Of a stretch of 64,000 bases of DNA, positions 24,703 through 35,756 are shown in pieces; positions within the stretch are counted from its first letter, which is position 1; each line of letters starts with the position of its first letter. This DNA comes from Homarus americanus. Taxonomy: Eukaryota; Arthropoda; Malacostraca; Decapoda; Nephropidae. The DNA lies in contig NW_024737068.1 in the NCBI RefSeq assembly GCF_018991925.1, positions 10,867,360 through 10,931,359 of the forward strand, read 5' to 3'. Under the pieces are notes generated by a model. It was given only the letters and a program-made list of their open reading frames with translations. It did not search any database and was not told where the DNA came from. Both the position numbers and the translations under genes were made by a program.

Positions 24703-27700
24703 CTGAAAAAAAAAGAGTCTATATACATACAGTATAAGTATAAATTGATTTGGCAATATAGTACGAACACTAACTGACTATAAAAAACTGGACACTTTAA
24801 TATCATTTCGTTCGTTCAAAAGATGTTACCGTAATCGCTTTTCGATTGGTTTTCAGTTAAAAAACCGTTGTATTACAATAATAATCTATCCTAATTGACT
24901 TGAATAAATACTACGATACCATATTTCTGAATATTTTCATTAAAATCCATCCAAATCATTTTCCTTGTCATCGTCTGCAGCACCAAACAGCTTCTCCCAG
25001 TCCTCTCCTGTTACATCACACGTATATTTTACCTAAACTGCACCTGAATGAATATATTCTCGGAAATAAATAGTAGTTCTGCTGAAACGTGATGTATTTC
25101 AATGTAAAATAGGATAAAATACATGACGAAAACAAAAGACTTTACCTAAGCTTTCGATGTTCTTGAGATGTTATTCGTTCTTTTACTAGTTTTCGGTTAA
25201 AATACTGTTATATTACAATGATATTCTATTCATACTGTGCTTGATATAATACATTCACGGAAATGTAATATTTTTGCTGAAATTACTTACGTATTACAGT
25301 GGAAAGTGGGATAAAATCGTGACGAAAACAATGACTTTGAAATATAATGCGATATTAACCCCTAAATCGGTTAATTCGGACAATCGGCTAAAACGGACAC
25401 CCCCCCCCATTAGTCCGAATTAACGAGGGTCGACTGTATTATTAAACAAGAAAGGGTGTTAACATTTTTAATTTGCTAAACCGAAATATTGCTAAGTAAA
25501 TGATCGTTAAATGAAGGATACCAGTATGTACCATTTCTTATGACTTTCATTTAATTTTTATGCTGAAAAGTGTGTGTGCAAAACAGGGGCATCATTTCAG
25601 ATTTTGCATAGGGGAGGCAACACCACTACACGCAAAGAGTAGGGGTCAAAATCCTGCTCCACCGTGGTGCCGCTGGGTGGTGCTGTAACAGACGGAACAC
25701 ATTCCAGCACGTATTATATTTCCAATTTGCACCAGCCCGGTGTGGACTGTGTGGCTGCTAGCAATATGACTTACTTTCTTGGTGCTATTCAGTTTATAAA
25801 TGATAGGCAATGGGAACGATGAAAATAGATGAATACTTATCATTTTGTTTAATTATCCATAGTAAAAATACCATCGAGATGTTCTCACCAAATCCAAATT
25901 CGTCTATATGAAAAAGGGATAGAATTAAAATTTTCCTCGGAGAGCAGGACAGCCCTTGGGAGGGGCAAGCCAGGTCTTGAGGACGGCAAGCCAGATCTTG
26001 GGGAGAGGGGAGGGGGGTGAAGTGCCCCCAGCCCTCCAAATGACGCCCCTGGTGTGAAAGCCTGAAGTACATCAATTTCCAATGGACTAAAATTATTTAT
26101 TTGTTCCTTAGTGAAAGTGCCTATTAGGGACAGTGTGCATACAGCACACTGTACTATACTGAATCTTCAGTACACAAGGAGGCAGTATGGCCAGTACTGA
26201 ACTCGACCACAATCACTTCCCCAAATTGTAAACTTCGGAGCTCATTTACAGCTGGGTGAACTGGGACTGGAAGTGTCCGGGGATCAAACCATCGACCCCT
26301 GGAACAGGAAGTGAGTGCTGTATCCACTCGACAGGTCACTTCTTGTTGCTCAATAATTCAAGATCAATACTGCATTTTTACCTTTTTATTTATGCCTAAT
26401 TAAAAAAATGTGACATTTTCTTACCCCTAATTTATCATGATGCTGAAGTTCATGGTCCAAGAAAATGGAAGTGTCCTGTTGGTCGTTGGTGGTAAATTTT
26501 CGAGACAGCAATGCATCTCTCTCCTCTACCTCACGGGCACGCATTTGTCTACGATGCTGTAGCATTCCAAATGAATTCTGAAAAAGGTTGGGGCAGGTGG
26601 AGAGACCTGATTACACCAAGTATCCTTACCCTTACTTCAGTTTCCCACCTAGTGTTTTACATTTCACTATAAACATATTGTATTTCTGTAGAGCCTTTCA
26701 TGTTCATGTAACAATGACATCACATTCTGTTTAATATCAACATGGCATGCAGAAATGATGGACCAACCAACAATTCAACTTGCAGGATAGATGGCACAAA
26801 ATTGTTACTCTGAGTTCAGCAATGACCATTCCCATAATTACAGTGATCCCTCGGCTAACGAGCGCCTCGGTTAATGAGATTTCAGTTAACGATTTACCTT
26901 CCATAAGATTCTTAACTTCGGTTAACGAGCAATCCCTCGATTAACGAGTTTTTTACGAGCCGACCTCAACATGTTTTCGCTTGCATTTGGCAGTCCACCA
27001 GCTGTAGTATTAGTCCGCCAATACAGTAATCGGTTTTAGGGCTTAAATTCCTTACTATTTTAGTAAATATCAAGAAGTTTATACTATTCAATAATTTTAA
27101 AAGTTTAATATTAAATTTTTTAGTCATTTTAACAATTATTGAACATAATTGAAGGTAAAGTAACTAGTTTCATGCGTGCCATCCAGCCTGTTAACACACA
27201 AACAGGAGCCAGTCTCTCTCTCTTTTCAGAGGAGGTAACATCTTGCTTGAGACTCTCTTCAACTAAATGCTTTTTTTCTGTGTTTGCAAGCAAATTATTG
27301 GTCATTTTGAAATTTATTTTACATATTGAAAATATACAATGCAGTGCAGTGTTGATTTAAAGAAAATAATCTTGAATTACACCAAGAGAACTAAAATTTT
27401 ATGGGTGAAATGACGCCATGGAGTGACTTCTCTTCCACCCCAATGCCTTCTCTTCACCCTTCTCCTCCACCCCCATTCTAATTCCCATCATCATCATCAT
27501 CCAGGAGCCTTCTACATACACACGTCAAAGTAAGTTTACTTTTCTACCTTTTTTGTTGAATTTAGGCAATTTTCGGTGAGCTGGAACCAATTACCCAAAA
27601 ACCCATTGAAACAATGATTTCGGTTAACGAGCAACCTGCTGGAACGGATTGTGCTCGTTAACCGAGGGACCACTATAATTAACTTAACTTCAGGGGTCCC

Positions 27701-30700
27701 AGCCAAGTCATGAGGAAAAATATAGGAAATACAGTATGAGAGTTTTACAGGACTTTTCAACACAAAAATAGGAAATATAGGATAATAGTGAAAGCATCAA
27801 AATATTTATTTATTCTTAGAAAAATTTGTTTAATCGAATTATGGTTTTTCTTACAGCCATCCCATTCACCCAATTGTCAACATAATGACCTACTGGTAGC
27901 AGTTGTGAAATAAATAACCAGATATTTTTTTTAACAATGCAGTACAGGCATCCCCCACATTACAGAATTTCACCCTTATGGAGTTTTGAAATTATTATCA
28001 AAATTTTAGGATACAGAAAAAAACTCGCCCTTAAGGAATTTGGGTAAAACTTAAAAATAATAAAATATAATAATTTTTTTTTCAATTTTTAACCAAAAGA
28101 TTTACCCAAATTGTAAAATTATTTTTGTGTGGATTCTCGGTGGCAGCCACAACACGGCTGCGGTCCCACAACAACAACAACGGTTTTGGTGTGTTTGAAT
28201 CTCAAGCCAATGTTCATCTGTGCCTTTCTTTTCTGGAATGTAATACAGTTACAGTATTGTACTGTGCATTCTTATACAAGATTAGTGGAAAGAGGCTATC
28301 AAGTGCAGGTGCTAGCAGTGGTGGCAAGAGACCACAAAAGGGTATTACCTTGGAAATAAAATTAGATGTGTTATGGAGGTTTGACCAGGGGAGAAGCTGA
28401 GTTACATTGCCAAAACTTTGGGATTGCTATCTCCACTATCAGAACAATCCGTATATTCATCATAGTGAGGTCAGGATAAAAATGGAATGCTAACTCAGTG
28501 TATGGATAAAGGACCAAACAAAGCAATATGTGCTCATTAACATCATGGTGATTCAGGAAAAGGCGAAGAGTCTGTACACAGATTTAAGCCAGGAACAAGG
28601 TGCTAGTTCTGATGAAAAACCATTTAATGCCAGCAAAGTGTGGTTTGAGCATTTTAAGAAATGCTCAAACCTACACAACATTATGATGGTAGTTGAAGCA
28701 GCCAATGCTGATACTGAGGCTGCTAGTAATTACCCAGTCGAATTAAAGGCAATCACTGAGGCTGATGGATACACACCACAAAAAGTGTACAGTACAATGA
28801 TGACAAAACAGGCCTCTTTTATAAGCGCATACCTGCAAGGACATGTACAGTATTTCAACTGAGGAGAAGACAGCTCCTGGGTTTAAGGCTTCCCAAAATC
28901 GTGTAATGCTTATGTTAGGGGGTACAGTAGAAGTCCAAAAATCCGGACTGCTTGGGGATTGGGTCGGTCCAGATTTTCGGATTTTCCGGATTCTCAGGCA
29001 GTACTTTTAAAATTCAAATTTAAGGAGGAATAAAGAAGAGATGAACAGGTACAGCAATATCTTACTGTCTAATACCATGACGAGTCTTGAAATTCCTAAG
29101 CCATCCATCGCTAAATGAGCACTCTGATTCAATGTTCATTTGCGACTTAAAAGACTTTGCTTTGGCACAAGCATCGGCCCAGAAATTGACATACCTTCTG
29201 ATCGTTTTAACAAAAACCATTCGTGCAACACTTTATCAAGATTTTCTAATTTTGGCCAATGTAAACTTTTTCTTTCAGCAATTTGATTGTAAAGCCCAGA
29301 AGAAGCTGTGAATTCTAGAATTTTATTCTTTGCCTTTTTTATATCATAAATTGTAGACTTTCCAATGTCGTATGTTTCCATTAGAACAGTATTGCTCACA
29401 CGACGTTCTAGTTTCTTAATTATTTCAAGTTTGTCACTCAATTTCAACGTGTTCTTCTTTCTCTTCATACAACGAAGTTTATCTACTTTAGGAGCAATTA
29501 TTATGGGCTTGTACTCTGTAAATGGAAAGAGTAGGACTCAAAATTACATACGTTGTTACAGTTTGATTGTTCATTTTAAAGTGGCGGCCGCGTGGTCGCT
29601 TGTTGTCGCTGTGCAGCTGTGGCACTCACGCATGCACAAATACACACAAAAGCCCGCTAAATTTAAAAAGTTTGAGAGTTTTCGAAAGTCCGGATTCTCA
29701 GGTGGTCCGGATTTCTGGCATCCAGATTTTTGAACTTTTACTGTAATAAAACAGGAGGCTTCAACCACTCAGAAAATCCAAGGGCATTCAAGGGCTATGC
29801 CAAATCTAGGTTACCAATGATATGGCACTCCAATAGGAAAGTATGGGTGACTGGCAGTCTGTTCCAAATATGGTTCACAAGCTGTTTCTGCCCTGCAGTA
29901 GAAAGGTACAGTAATAAAAAAACATTTCCAACAAGGCCTTGTTACTGCTAGAATAATGCTCCCAGCCACCCTGTTAACCATAATGACTTTTCCAGTACAG
30001 TAATATCAGGGTTGAATACCTATCCAAGAACACAACTGTGAGATAATTACTACACCACGTGAGGTCCCTCATAACACCATCTGTGAGGTAATTACTACAC
30101 CACGTGAGGTCCCTCATAACACCATCTGTGAGGGAATTACTACACCACGTGAGGCCCCTCATAACACCATCAGCGAGGGAATTACTACACCACGCCAGGT
30201 CCCTCATAACAACATCTGAGGGAACTACTACACCACGTGAGTTCCTCCTAACACCATCTGGGAGGGAGTTACTACACTACGAGTTTGCTGTTCAACACCT
30301 ACATTAATCTGTATGTTCACTGTATGTTCCTTTACCTTTCTCTAATGAAGGCTTTTGTTAAACCACCAATGTATGTAATAAGTCATTTATGTCCAATGTA
30401 TATTTTCAGCCTTCGGGCTGCAGAATTTTTTCAATAAACCGTTAATTATTATTATTAACTTCTTTGCTACAGGCTATGGCTCAAGGTGTGATTGCCAGCT
30501 ATAAGGCAATACTATTTATGCAGGACTTTTAGACAACTTATAGCTGCAACTGACAGTGAGGATCAGCAAAGGTCCAAGATTTCTGGAAGAAGTTTAAAAT
30601 CACGAATGCCGTAGAAAACATTGCCGAGACATGGGATGAGGTCAAATGTACAATAATGAATGGTGTGTGAAAGAACATCTGGCCAAAATGTGGCCACGGT

Positions 30701-32606
30701 TTCCAATGTCTTCCTCAGGTTCGGACCTAAGATCAGGTGCAGCAGGAAATTATAACTCTGGTAAATGGTGCAGGGTTTGAGGATATGGATCAGGATGGTG
30801 TGGTAAAGCTGTTAAGAGTCACACAGAAAGGATCTGTCCAATGAGGATCTTATGTTAATGGAACAGGAACGAGTTCCTGATGAGGAACATCCCATGAATT
30901 GACATCAAAGGTTTTATTTAAAGTGCTTAGTCAACTGGAAGATGCAATGCAAACTGTTGAGACTCAATCCAGATCGTGAACACAGCCTCAAGTTTGCAAG
31001 AGGATTGGAGAACCTGACGAGCAGCTATAAGGAGCTGTACACTGAAAAATTGTGATGTCAACGACAGATCACACAGGATAAATTCTTTACCCCAAAACCA
31101 TTGCCAGCACCAAAAGAAAAGGAGTTATCAGTGACTCACTGTCTTCCTCCTAGTAACTATAATTGCACCACCTCACTTAAGTCAGCAAGCAACATCATTT
31201 TTGATAAGTAAAATTTGAACGTCTTGTTCATTTATTATTATGTTACATCACGAATGACTCATTATATGTGGTTAAAACCCTCTAATTTAATACATATACT
31301 GTATGTGCTTGTGTTAAATTTTTGGGCCTCAAAAAATTCCCATAAGAACGCATCTCAACTCCTAATTAAAGGCAATGGGATTTTAAGGAAAACCCTTCCG
31401 TAACCCAGGAGATGCCTGTAGAAGTAAATTGTTATAAATCAATGGATACCTTGTCATTATGAACACAGTAAATGAGGATCACCTAAACCAACTACAGGGT
31501 AAGTCTGAGTAATTTTTTTTTTACAAGTTATTTATCTTACATCATTCAATACTTGGCAGTGATGTAGCTAAAGGTTGCCAGAGTTCAGAGAAAGTTTTTC
31601 AGAAAATATGATTTGTTCATAATTTTTGGATCGTTTGCAGAGGGACAACTCCCTTAAGACAAAGTACAATAGGGCAGGATCTCACTGAAACATTCAAAAT
31701 CTTGAAAGGAATGGAAAATATGAACTCAAGCCATTTCTTTGCAAGGGAATTAACTACAAGCTTGCCAAGTTATCATGCAGAACGAACATACGGAAATACT
31801 TCTTCACACGGAGGGTGGTACACCTATGGAATGGTCTACCAGCCCAACCTGTGAAATCACAAACAGTACTGGGCTTCCAAATAGCTAGACAAAATTATCA
31901 AGAACAATGGAGGGATTCTACACAGGTCACTGGCCTCCTTCCTTTGGCATGGCCACCACATTAATTGGGTAAATAAGGTAAATAACTTAAAAAAGGGTTA
32001 TTTCAAGATGAGCTAATAAGTAGGATCCTGAATAAAAACTATTTAAAGTACCCGGTAATGTACCTGAACATGCTGAAGGTCATACTTCAGCTGATCAACT
32101 CGATATTTTGCATTCACTCTTCTAGCTGGTGGCTCCTTGTTGATCAATATATCCAGGCGACTGCAGTTGCTGTTGATGGGAATATGTTTTAATATTTTTT
32201 CCCAAGCTATTTTGAAATCGAGATGGAGTCTAACATGAATCTAAATTGTATTTTTTTCTTTTTTGGAACAAACTCCAAACCAAAAACCAGGGCAGCCGCA
32301 GTAAAGTTACTGTTCAATGAGTTATACAGTAGTACTTATAAAAAACTTCTACTACAGTATTTAAATCTCGCTCTAATGTAAATAAACAAATTTACAGTTA
32401 AAAAAATAGAGCCTTTAAATTAATTGCCTATCATTGTTACAGCAACAGTATTTGCATACTCACGAATGAATAGTGTCAAGCTTTTGGATCACTACAGCCT
32501 CAGCTTCATTAACCTCTTCTGGAGTGTGTGACCGCTCAATCTTCACCAGGTTATTAGATGTCACCTCTTGCAACAGGCGGTTTGTTTGATGGTATAAGGC
32601 CTCCAT
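24460..32606 (-). CDS. GOSR2: Membrin (Golgi SNARE, GOSR2/Bos1), four coding exons, 211 residues
   Basis: Qb-SNARE that drives fusion of ER-derived carriers with the cis-Golgi. Coding exons in order: 32606-32464, 32160-32064, 26577-26425, 24702-24460; phases 2, 0, 0 agree and the total is 211 residues, against about 212 for human GOSR2. The N-terminal helices open [20 protein letters not shown]. The middle contains [15 protein letters not shown] and [20 protein letters not shown], diagnostic of membrin. The SNARE motif runs from [20 protein letters not shown] through [10 protein letters not shown] (zero-layer Gln) to [16 protein letters not shown]-terminal tail anchor ([18 protein letters not shown]) ends the protein. 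The start has a good context (caagATGG). Intron 2 is 5.5 kb and full of transposons. Confidence 0.95.
24815..25345. repeat. Imperfect tandem duplication of about 200 bp in membrin intron 3
   Basis: 24815-24905 resembles 25165-25245 ('cagttaaaa..ccgttgtattacaat' versus 'cggttaaaatactgttatattacaat'), and 25055-25150 resembles 25250-25345 ('gataaaatacatgacgaaaa' versus 'gataaaatcgtgacgaaaa'). The first copy holds about 150 extra bases. Confidence 0.6.
24940..25021 (-). pseudogene. Possible pogo/Tigger transposase C-terminal relic
   Basis: The minus strand reads [20 protein letters not shown] then DGF and stop. A Trp-containing helix followed by an acidic end resembles the tails of pogo-type transposases. 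The Tigger-style TIR at 25436 nearby supports a transposon origin. It could instead be chance. Confidence 0.3.
25380..25436 (-). mobile_element. Orphan Tigger-style terminal inverted repeat
   Basis: Reverse complement begins TA then CAGTCGACCCTCGTTAATTC, typical of Tigger TIRs. No partner was found in the window. Confidence 0.55.
26160..26345 (-). mobile_element. tRNA-derived SINE
   Basis: The minus strand shows an A-box-like 'tgtcgagtggatacagc' and, about 40 bases later, a B-box-like 'ggtttgatcccc', the spacing of a tRNA-derived RNA polymerase III promoter. It cannot fold as a normal tRNA over its length and lies in membrin intron 3, so SINE is preferred over a tRNA gene. Confidence 0.55.
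26425..26577 (-). CDS. GOSR2: Membrin coding exon 3
   Basis: Acceptor tttttcag|AATTC, donor GGG|GTAAGA. Encodes [20 protein letters not shown] through [12 protein letters not shown] to HHDKLG. Confidence 0.94.
26841..27675. mobile_element. Non-autonomous Tigger element, 835 bp
   Basis: Left TIR CAGTGATCCCTCGGCTAACG. The right TIR, reverse-complemented, reads (T)AGTGGTCCCTCGGTTAACG. Both are flanked by TA. It is nearly colinear with the copy at 34913-35754 and has no transposase. It lies in membrin intron 2, close to exon 3. Confidence 0.88.
28925..29743 (-). mobile_element. Nested pogo/Tigger element, 819 bp
   Basis: Left TIR CAGTAGAAGTCCAAAAATCC, right TIR (reverse complement) CAGTAAAAGTTCAAAAATCT, each flanked by TA. 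It sits inside the older Tigger pseudogene, so it inserted later. Only the N-terminal quarter of a transposase remains. Confidence 0.9.
29136..29468 (-). CDS. Pogo-type transposase N-terminus, truncated (110 codons)
   Basis: Opens [20 protein letters not shown]; the helix-turn-helix continues with [16 protein letters not shown], and the CENP-B-like start has [20 protein letters not shown] then SISGPML. The frame ends before the second DNA-binding domain is complete, and no DDE core lies in the element. It could bind TIRs but not cut. Internal-deletion derivative of an autonomous pogo element. Confidence 0.75.
   Translation of the reverse strand: MKRKKNTLKLSDKLEIIKKLERRVSNTVLMETYDIGKSTIYDIKKAKNKILEFTASSGLYNQIAERKSLHWPKLENLDKVLHEWFLLKRSEGMSISGPMLVPKQSLLSRK
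30030..30466. mobile_element. Insert with a 45-bp minisatellite and ATT-ending tail
   Basis: About 5.5 imperfect copies of a 45-bp unit (ctgtgaggtaattactacac / cacgtgaggtccctcataac / accat) run from 30030 to 30280. A tail follows with 'ttcagccttcgggctgcaga', then 'caataaaccgttaattatta'. A similar tail, inverted, lies at 43830-43900. The piece interrupts the Tigger pseudogene between its second and third catalytic blocks, so it appears to be a mobile retroelement with an internal minisatellite. Confidence 0.55.
31661..31990 (+). mobile_element. LINE C-terminal fragment
   Basis: Reads [20 protein letters not shown] then [22 protein letters not shown], the conserved end of CR1/Jockey-like ORF2 ('FF..RVV..WN.LP'). 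It lies in membrin intron 2 near exon 2, is short and frame-broken, and has no RT core. Confidence 0.7.
32064..32160 (-). CDS. GOSR2: Membrin coding exon 2
   Basis: Acceptor ctgcag|TCGCC, donor CAG|GTACAT. Encodes [19 protein letters not shown] and [13 protein letters not shown]. Confidence 0.94.
32464..32606 (-). CDS. GOSR2: Membrin coding exon 1
   Basis: From ATG 32606 to donor C|GTGAGT at 32464/32463. Encodes the Ha-helix start through QKLDTIHS. Ends in phase 2. Confidence 0.93.
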
Positions 32607-33237
32607 CTTGAGGTGTGAAGTATATGTACTGCTGATCACACAGTATGAAGTAGTTCATGAACAATTACTGATGTTTTCCACTCTCTTAAAATAGTTCTTT
32701 ATAAGTTCAATTATTTACAATGTAAACACTAATTCTTTTATGCAGTGCACTCTCACACCTTAAGTAGTTATTTGTCCTGTAACATGCAAATAAGTTTAGT
32801 AAAAACAACATTTTTTAACCATAATATAAAAAAATATTCATTAAGTTCTTATGAATTTGAGCACTAATTCTCTATCAACTGGATCTTCAGTGTAAAACTA
32901 GCGTGTAAACAATATTCATCAGGCATTCAATGATTAAGTATTGTAAGTTTCCCAACAAGAATTTACATAATACAGCAAAGAGCTTATTTATACCAAAAGG
33001 TTAAACATAATATTAGACCATTTGACAGAATTTGTGGGGCGACAATTCCCATGCAAGAGAATCATTTTAGCCTTGAGCATTGACTTAGGTGGTGGCCAAC
33101 TCAGTACACACTGCTATACAATAATGCCCAGCCTGTCATAACAATGAACCCATGTCTCCCTGGTAGGGATTCTAGAACACTTACAACCCTACAAACAAAA
33201 GCATTGTGGACTGAATCCTGATTTATAATTGAGGATG
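32607..33237. other. 5' flank of membrin
   Basis: Contains the 5' UTR and presumably the promoter on the minus strand. No TATA box or initiator was identified with confidence. Confidence 0.4.
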
Positions 33238-33600
33238 AAATGAAAGACTTGTGACTAAAGGCGAAAGCACACTGGGCGCTTTCCTCCAAACATGTTTCGC
33301 AAACACGGTCCGGCTAGCAAGACAAGGAGACGTTTTGCGTCACACTGGGATGTTTTGTTGGTGCGTCTGCCCAATGCAACGAAAACAACAACAAAGTGTA
33401 GACGAGATTCGCCATGGATCCCGTTACTACAGTTAAGGCCTTGCAGTACTGTGCTATAGTTCTTCAATTGCTGAAGCAAGTGAGGCATCTGCAAAAGCTA
33501 AAAAAAAAAGACAATGGGTGTCTCGTGAAGTTTCTTTTAAAAGTGGCAGCAGCTGGCTGATCAAAGAAGACCCTGAATAATGATTAAATAATACTAAAGA
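33238..33600 (+). mobile_element. Repeat copy A, possible PIF/Harbinger derivative
   Basis: Contains 'cacactgggcgctttcctcc', 'gagacgttttgcgtcacact' and a short frame from 33414 (MDPVTTVKALQYCAIVLQLL, later KKKRQWVSREV). An Arg/Lys-rich '..RQWVSR' near an N-terminus resembles PIF/Harbinger transposases ('RRRWWVR'). It matches 34190-34535 in inverted orientation. Confidence 0.4.
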
Positions 33601-33847
33601 AGTTTGAAAGTGATGAATAAATAGAAATATGTCACTGGTTTATGTATTATATTTTAAACTAGCAGAAACGCTAGGCCATGGTAGGGCGCCACCCTCCGGG
33701 AGGCTCCACATTGTCTCACTGTTCAGTCCTCAAAACTTCTACTTCCATCAATAGTTCATTACCGGTGTATGTAACTTCCACCATGTTTTTCACTACAACG
33801 GTACAGCAAAGTATATTTTTTAGCATTAAACTGTTATTTTATTGTCT

Positions 33848-34063
33848 AATCATCACTACATATAACACCACCCATCATCACTACATATAACATCATCCAT
33901 CATCACTACATATAACAACATCCATCATCACTACATATAACATCATCCATCATCACTACATATAACACTATCCATCATCACTACATATAACACCATCCAT
34001 CATCACTACATATAACACCATCCATCATCACTACATATAACACCATCCATCATCACTACAGAT
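33848..34063. repeat. 25-bp minisatellite, about 8.5 units
   Basis: Unit catcactacatataacacca / tccat, almost identical between copies. It lies between the two inverted repeat copies at 33238 and 34190. Confidence 0.92.
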
Positions 34064-34189
34064 CGGTAAAGTACTTTCTGAGATTCTCGTGCGGACACAC
34101 AGACAGACTTCTCTGTTTTATATGAATAGATTATTACTGTTTCATGATTTACTTAAATTTTTACTTGAAATTATATAAAGCTCATTTGA

Positions 34190-34535
34190 GCACTAATCCG
34201 GCCAACAAAGATCCCTGGCAAACCACTGTCCATTTCGCTCAACAGCAGAAATCCTGATGCTTGCTGGGCCATCAGGCCAATGGCCAGCAGAACTTGTTTG
34301 GAGGAAAGTGCCCAGTGTGCCACCTCCTTTACATGACTTGCTTAAGGCCTCAACTAGAGTAACGGGATCCATAGCGAACCTTGTTGAGACGCTTTGTTGT
34401 TGATTTCGTTGTATTGAGCAGACCCACCAACAAAAAATCACAGTGTGATGCAAAACGTCTCTTTTATTTTTTGCTGGCCAGACTGTGTTTTCCAATCATG
34501 TTTGGAGGAAAGTGTCCAGTGTTCCGCCGTTCTTA
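34190..34535 (-). mobile_element. Repeat copy B, inverted relative to 33238-33600
   Basis: Reverse complement contains 'gagacgttttgcatcacact', 'caacaacaaagcgtctcaac' and a frame beginning MDPVTLVEALSKSC (from 34374). It parallels copy A in the same order. Confidence 0.5.
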
Positions 34536-34912
34536 TCCCTTGTGGAAGAAATGTCTCAACACATTAGCATACTGCAGCAATGTGCTGTTGAAAGTTACAC
34601 TCCAAGTCCAAATAAGATCTTTCAATATATAAAGAAAAGAGTCCTCCTCCACATTCCTAATAAATGCAAGGATTATGTTCCAATACAAAGCTGCATTGCA
34701 GACAATCTTGACATATGAAATACTGTATTGTTACTTTTTTATTCTTGCTACACTATAAGTACTGTACTGATATAATAAAGTACAGCATTTGGGAATAATT
34801 ACCTTGCATTCCTTCGGATACTTTAACTTTGTTCCCCTCAAAAATAATGATTGGGATGAAGTACAGTACTGTTTTACCTGATAACAATAAACCTTGAAAA
34901 TATAACACCATA

Positions 34913-35754
34913 CAGTGGTCCCTCGGTTAATGAGCGCCTCGGTTAACGAGATTTCGGTTAACGAGTTACCTTCCATAAGATTCTTAACTTCGGTTAACGA
35001 GCAATCCCTCAATTAACGAGTTTCTTACGAGCCAACCTGAACATGATTTCGCTTGCATTTGGCAGTCCACCAGCTGTAGTAATAGTCCGCCAATACAGTA
35101 ATCGGTTCCAGGGCTTAAATTCCTTACCATTTTAGCAAATATCAAGAAGTTTATACTATTCAATAATTTTAAAAGTTTAATATCAAATTTTTTACTCATT
35201 TTAATAATTATTGAACATAATTGAAGGTAATGAAACTAGTTTTATGCGTGCCATCCAGCCTCTCAACACACCATACAGGCGTCAGTCTTTGTATCTTTTC
35301 AGTGGAGGTAACATCTTACTTGAGACTCTCAACTAAATGCTTTTTTCTGTTTTTGCAAGCAAATTATTGGTCATTTTGAAATTTATTTTACATATTGACA
35401 ATATACAATGCAGTGCAGTGTTGATTTAAAGAAAATTATCTTGAATTGCACCAAGAGAACTAAAATTTTATGGGTGAAATGGCGCCATGGGGTGACTTCT
35501 CTTCCACCCCAATGCCTTCTCTTCTCCCTTCTCCACCCCCATTCTAATTCCCATCATCATCATCCAGGAGCCTTCTACATACACACCTCAAAGTAAGTGT
35601 ACTTTTCTACCTTTTTTGTTGAATTTAGGCAATTTTCGGTGAGCTGGAACCAATTACCCAAAAACCAATTGAAACAATAGTTTCGGTTAACGAGTTTTTC
35701 GGTTAACGAGTAACCTTCTAGAATGGATTGTGCTCGTTAACCGAGGGACCACTG
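34913..35754. mobile_element. Non-autonomous Tigger element, 842 bp
   Basis: TIRs CAGTGGTCCCTCGGTTAATG and (right, reverse complement) CAGTGGTCCCTCGGTTAACG, flanked by TA on both sides. Same family and orientation as 26841-27675, with near-identical ends. No transposase. Confidence 0.92.
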
Positions 35755-35756
35755 TA

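Larger units (their letters stand above)
28125..31190 (+). pseudogene. Tigger transposase pseudogene (split by inserts)
   Basis: All major transposase sections of the enclosing element can be followed in the same order as in the intact protein at 13275: DNA-binding N-terminus, CENP-B domain, 'ENPRA' block, second catalytic-acid region (here NNAPSHP, with the Asp changed to Asn), third-acid region (QAMAQG, with the Asp lost) and acidic tail. The catalytic residues are therefore gone, besides frameshifts and two insertions. Confidence 0.8.
27945..31418 (+). mobile_element. Tigger element with decayed transposase, holding two nested inserts
   Basis: TIRs: left CAGGCATCCCCCACATTACA, right (reverse complement) CAGGCATCTCCTGGGTTACG, each flanked by TA. 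Transposase relics run in order: helix-turn-helix ([14 protein letters not shown], 28353-28395), CENP-B domain ([20 protein letters not shown], 28570), central [20 protein letters not shown] (29760), NNAPSHPVN (29955), QGVIASYK (30485) and C-terminal [10 protein letters not shown] (30620). Stops and frameshifts are frequent. A pogo element (28925-29743) and a minisatellite insert (about 30030-30466) split it. Without them it would be about 2.2 kb. Confidence 0.85.

Noticed and set aside
30030..30290. Regular repeats with constant spacing, CRISPR-like at first sight
   Set aside because: Units are contiguous 45-bp copies without unique spacers, in a eukaryotic intron. The 25-bp array at 33848 is the same kind of tandem repeat.
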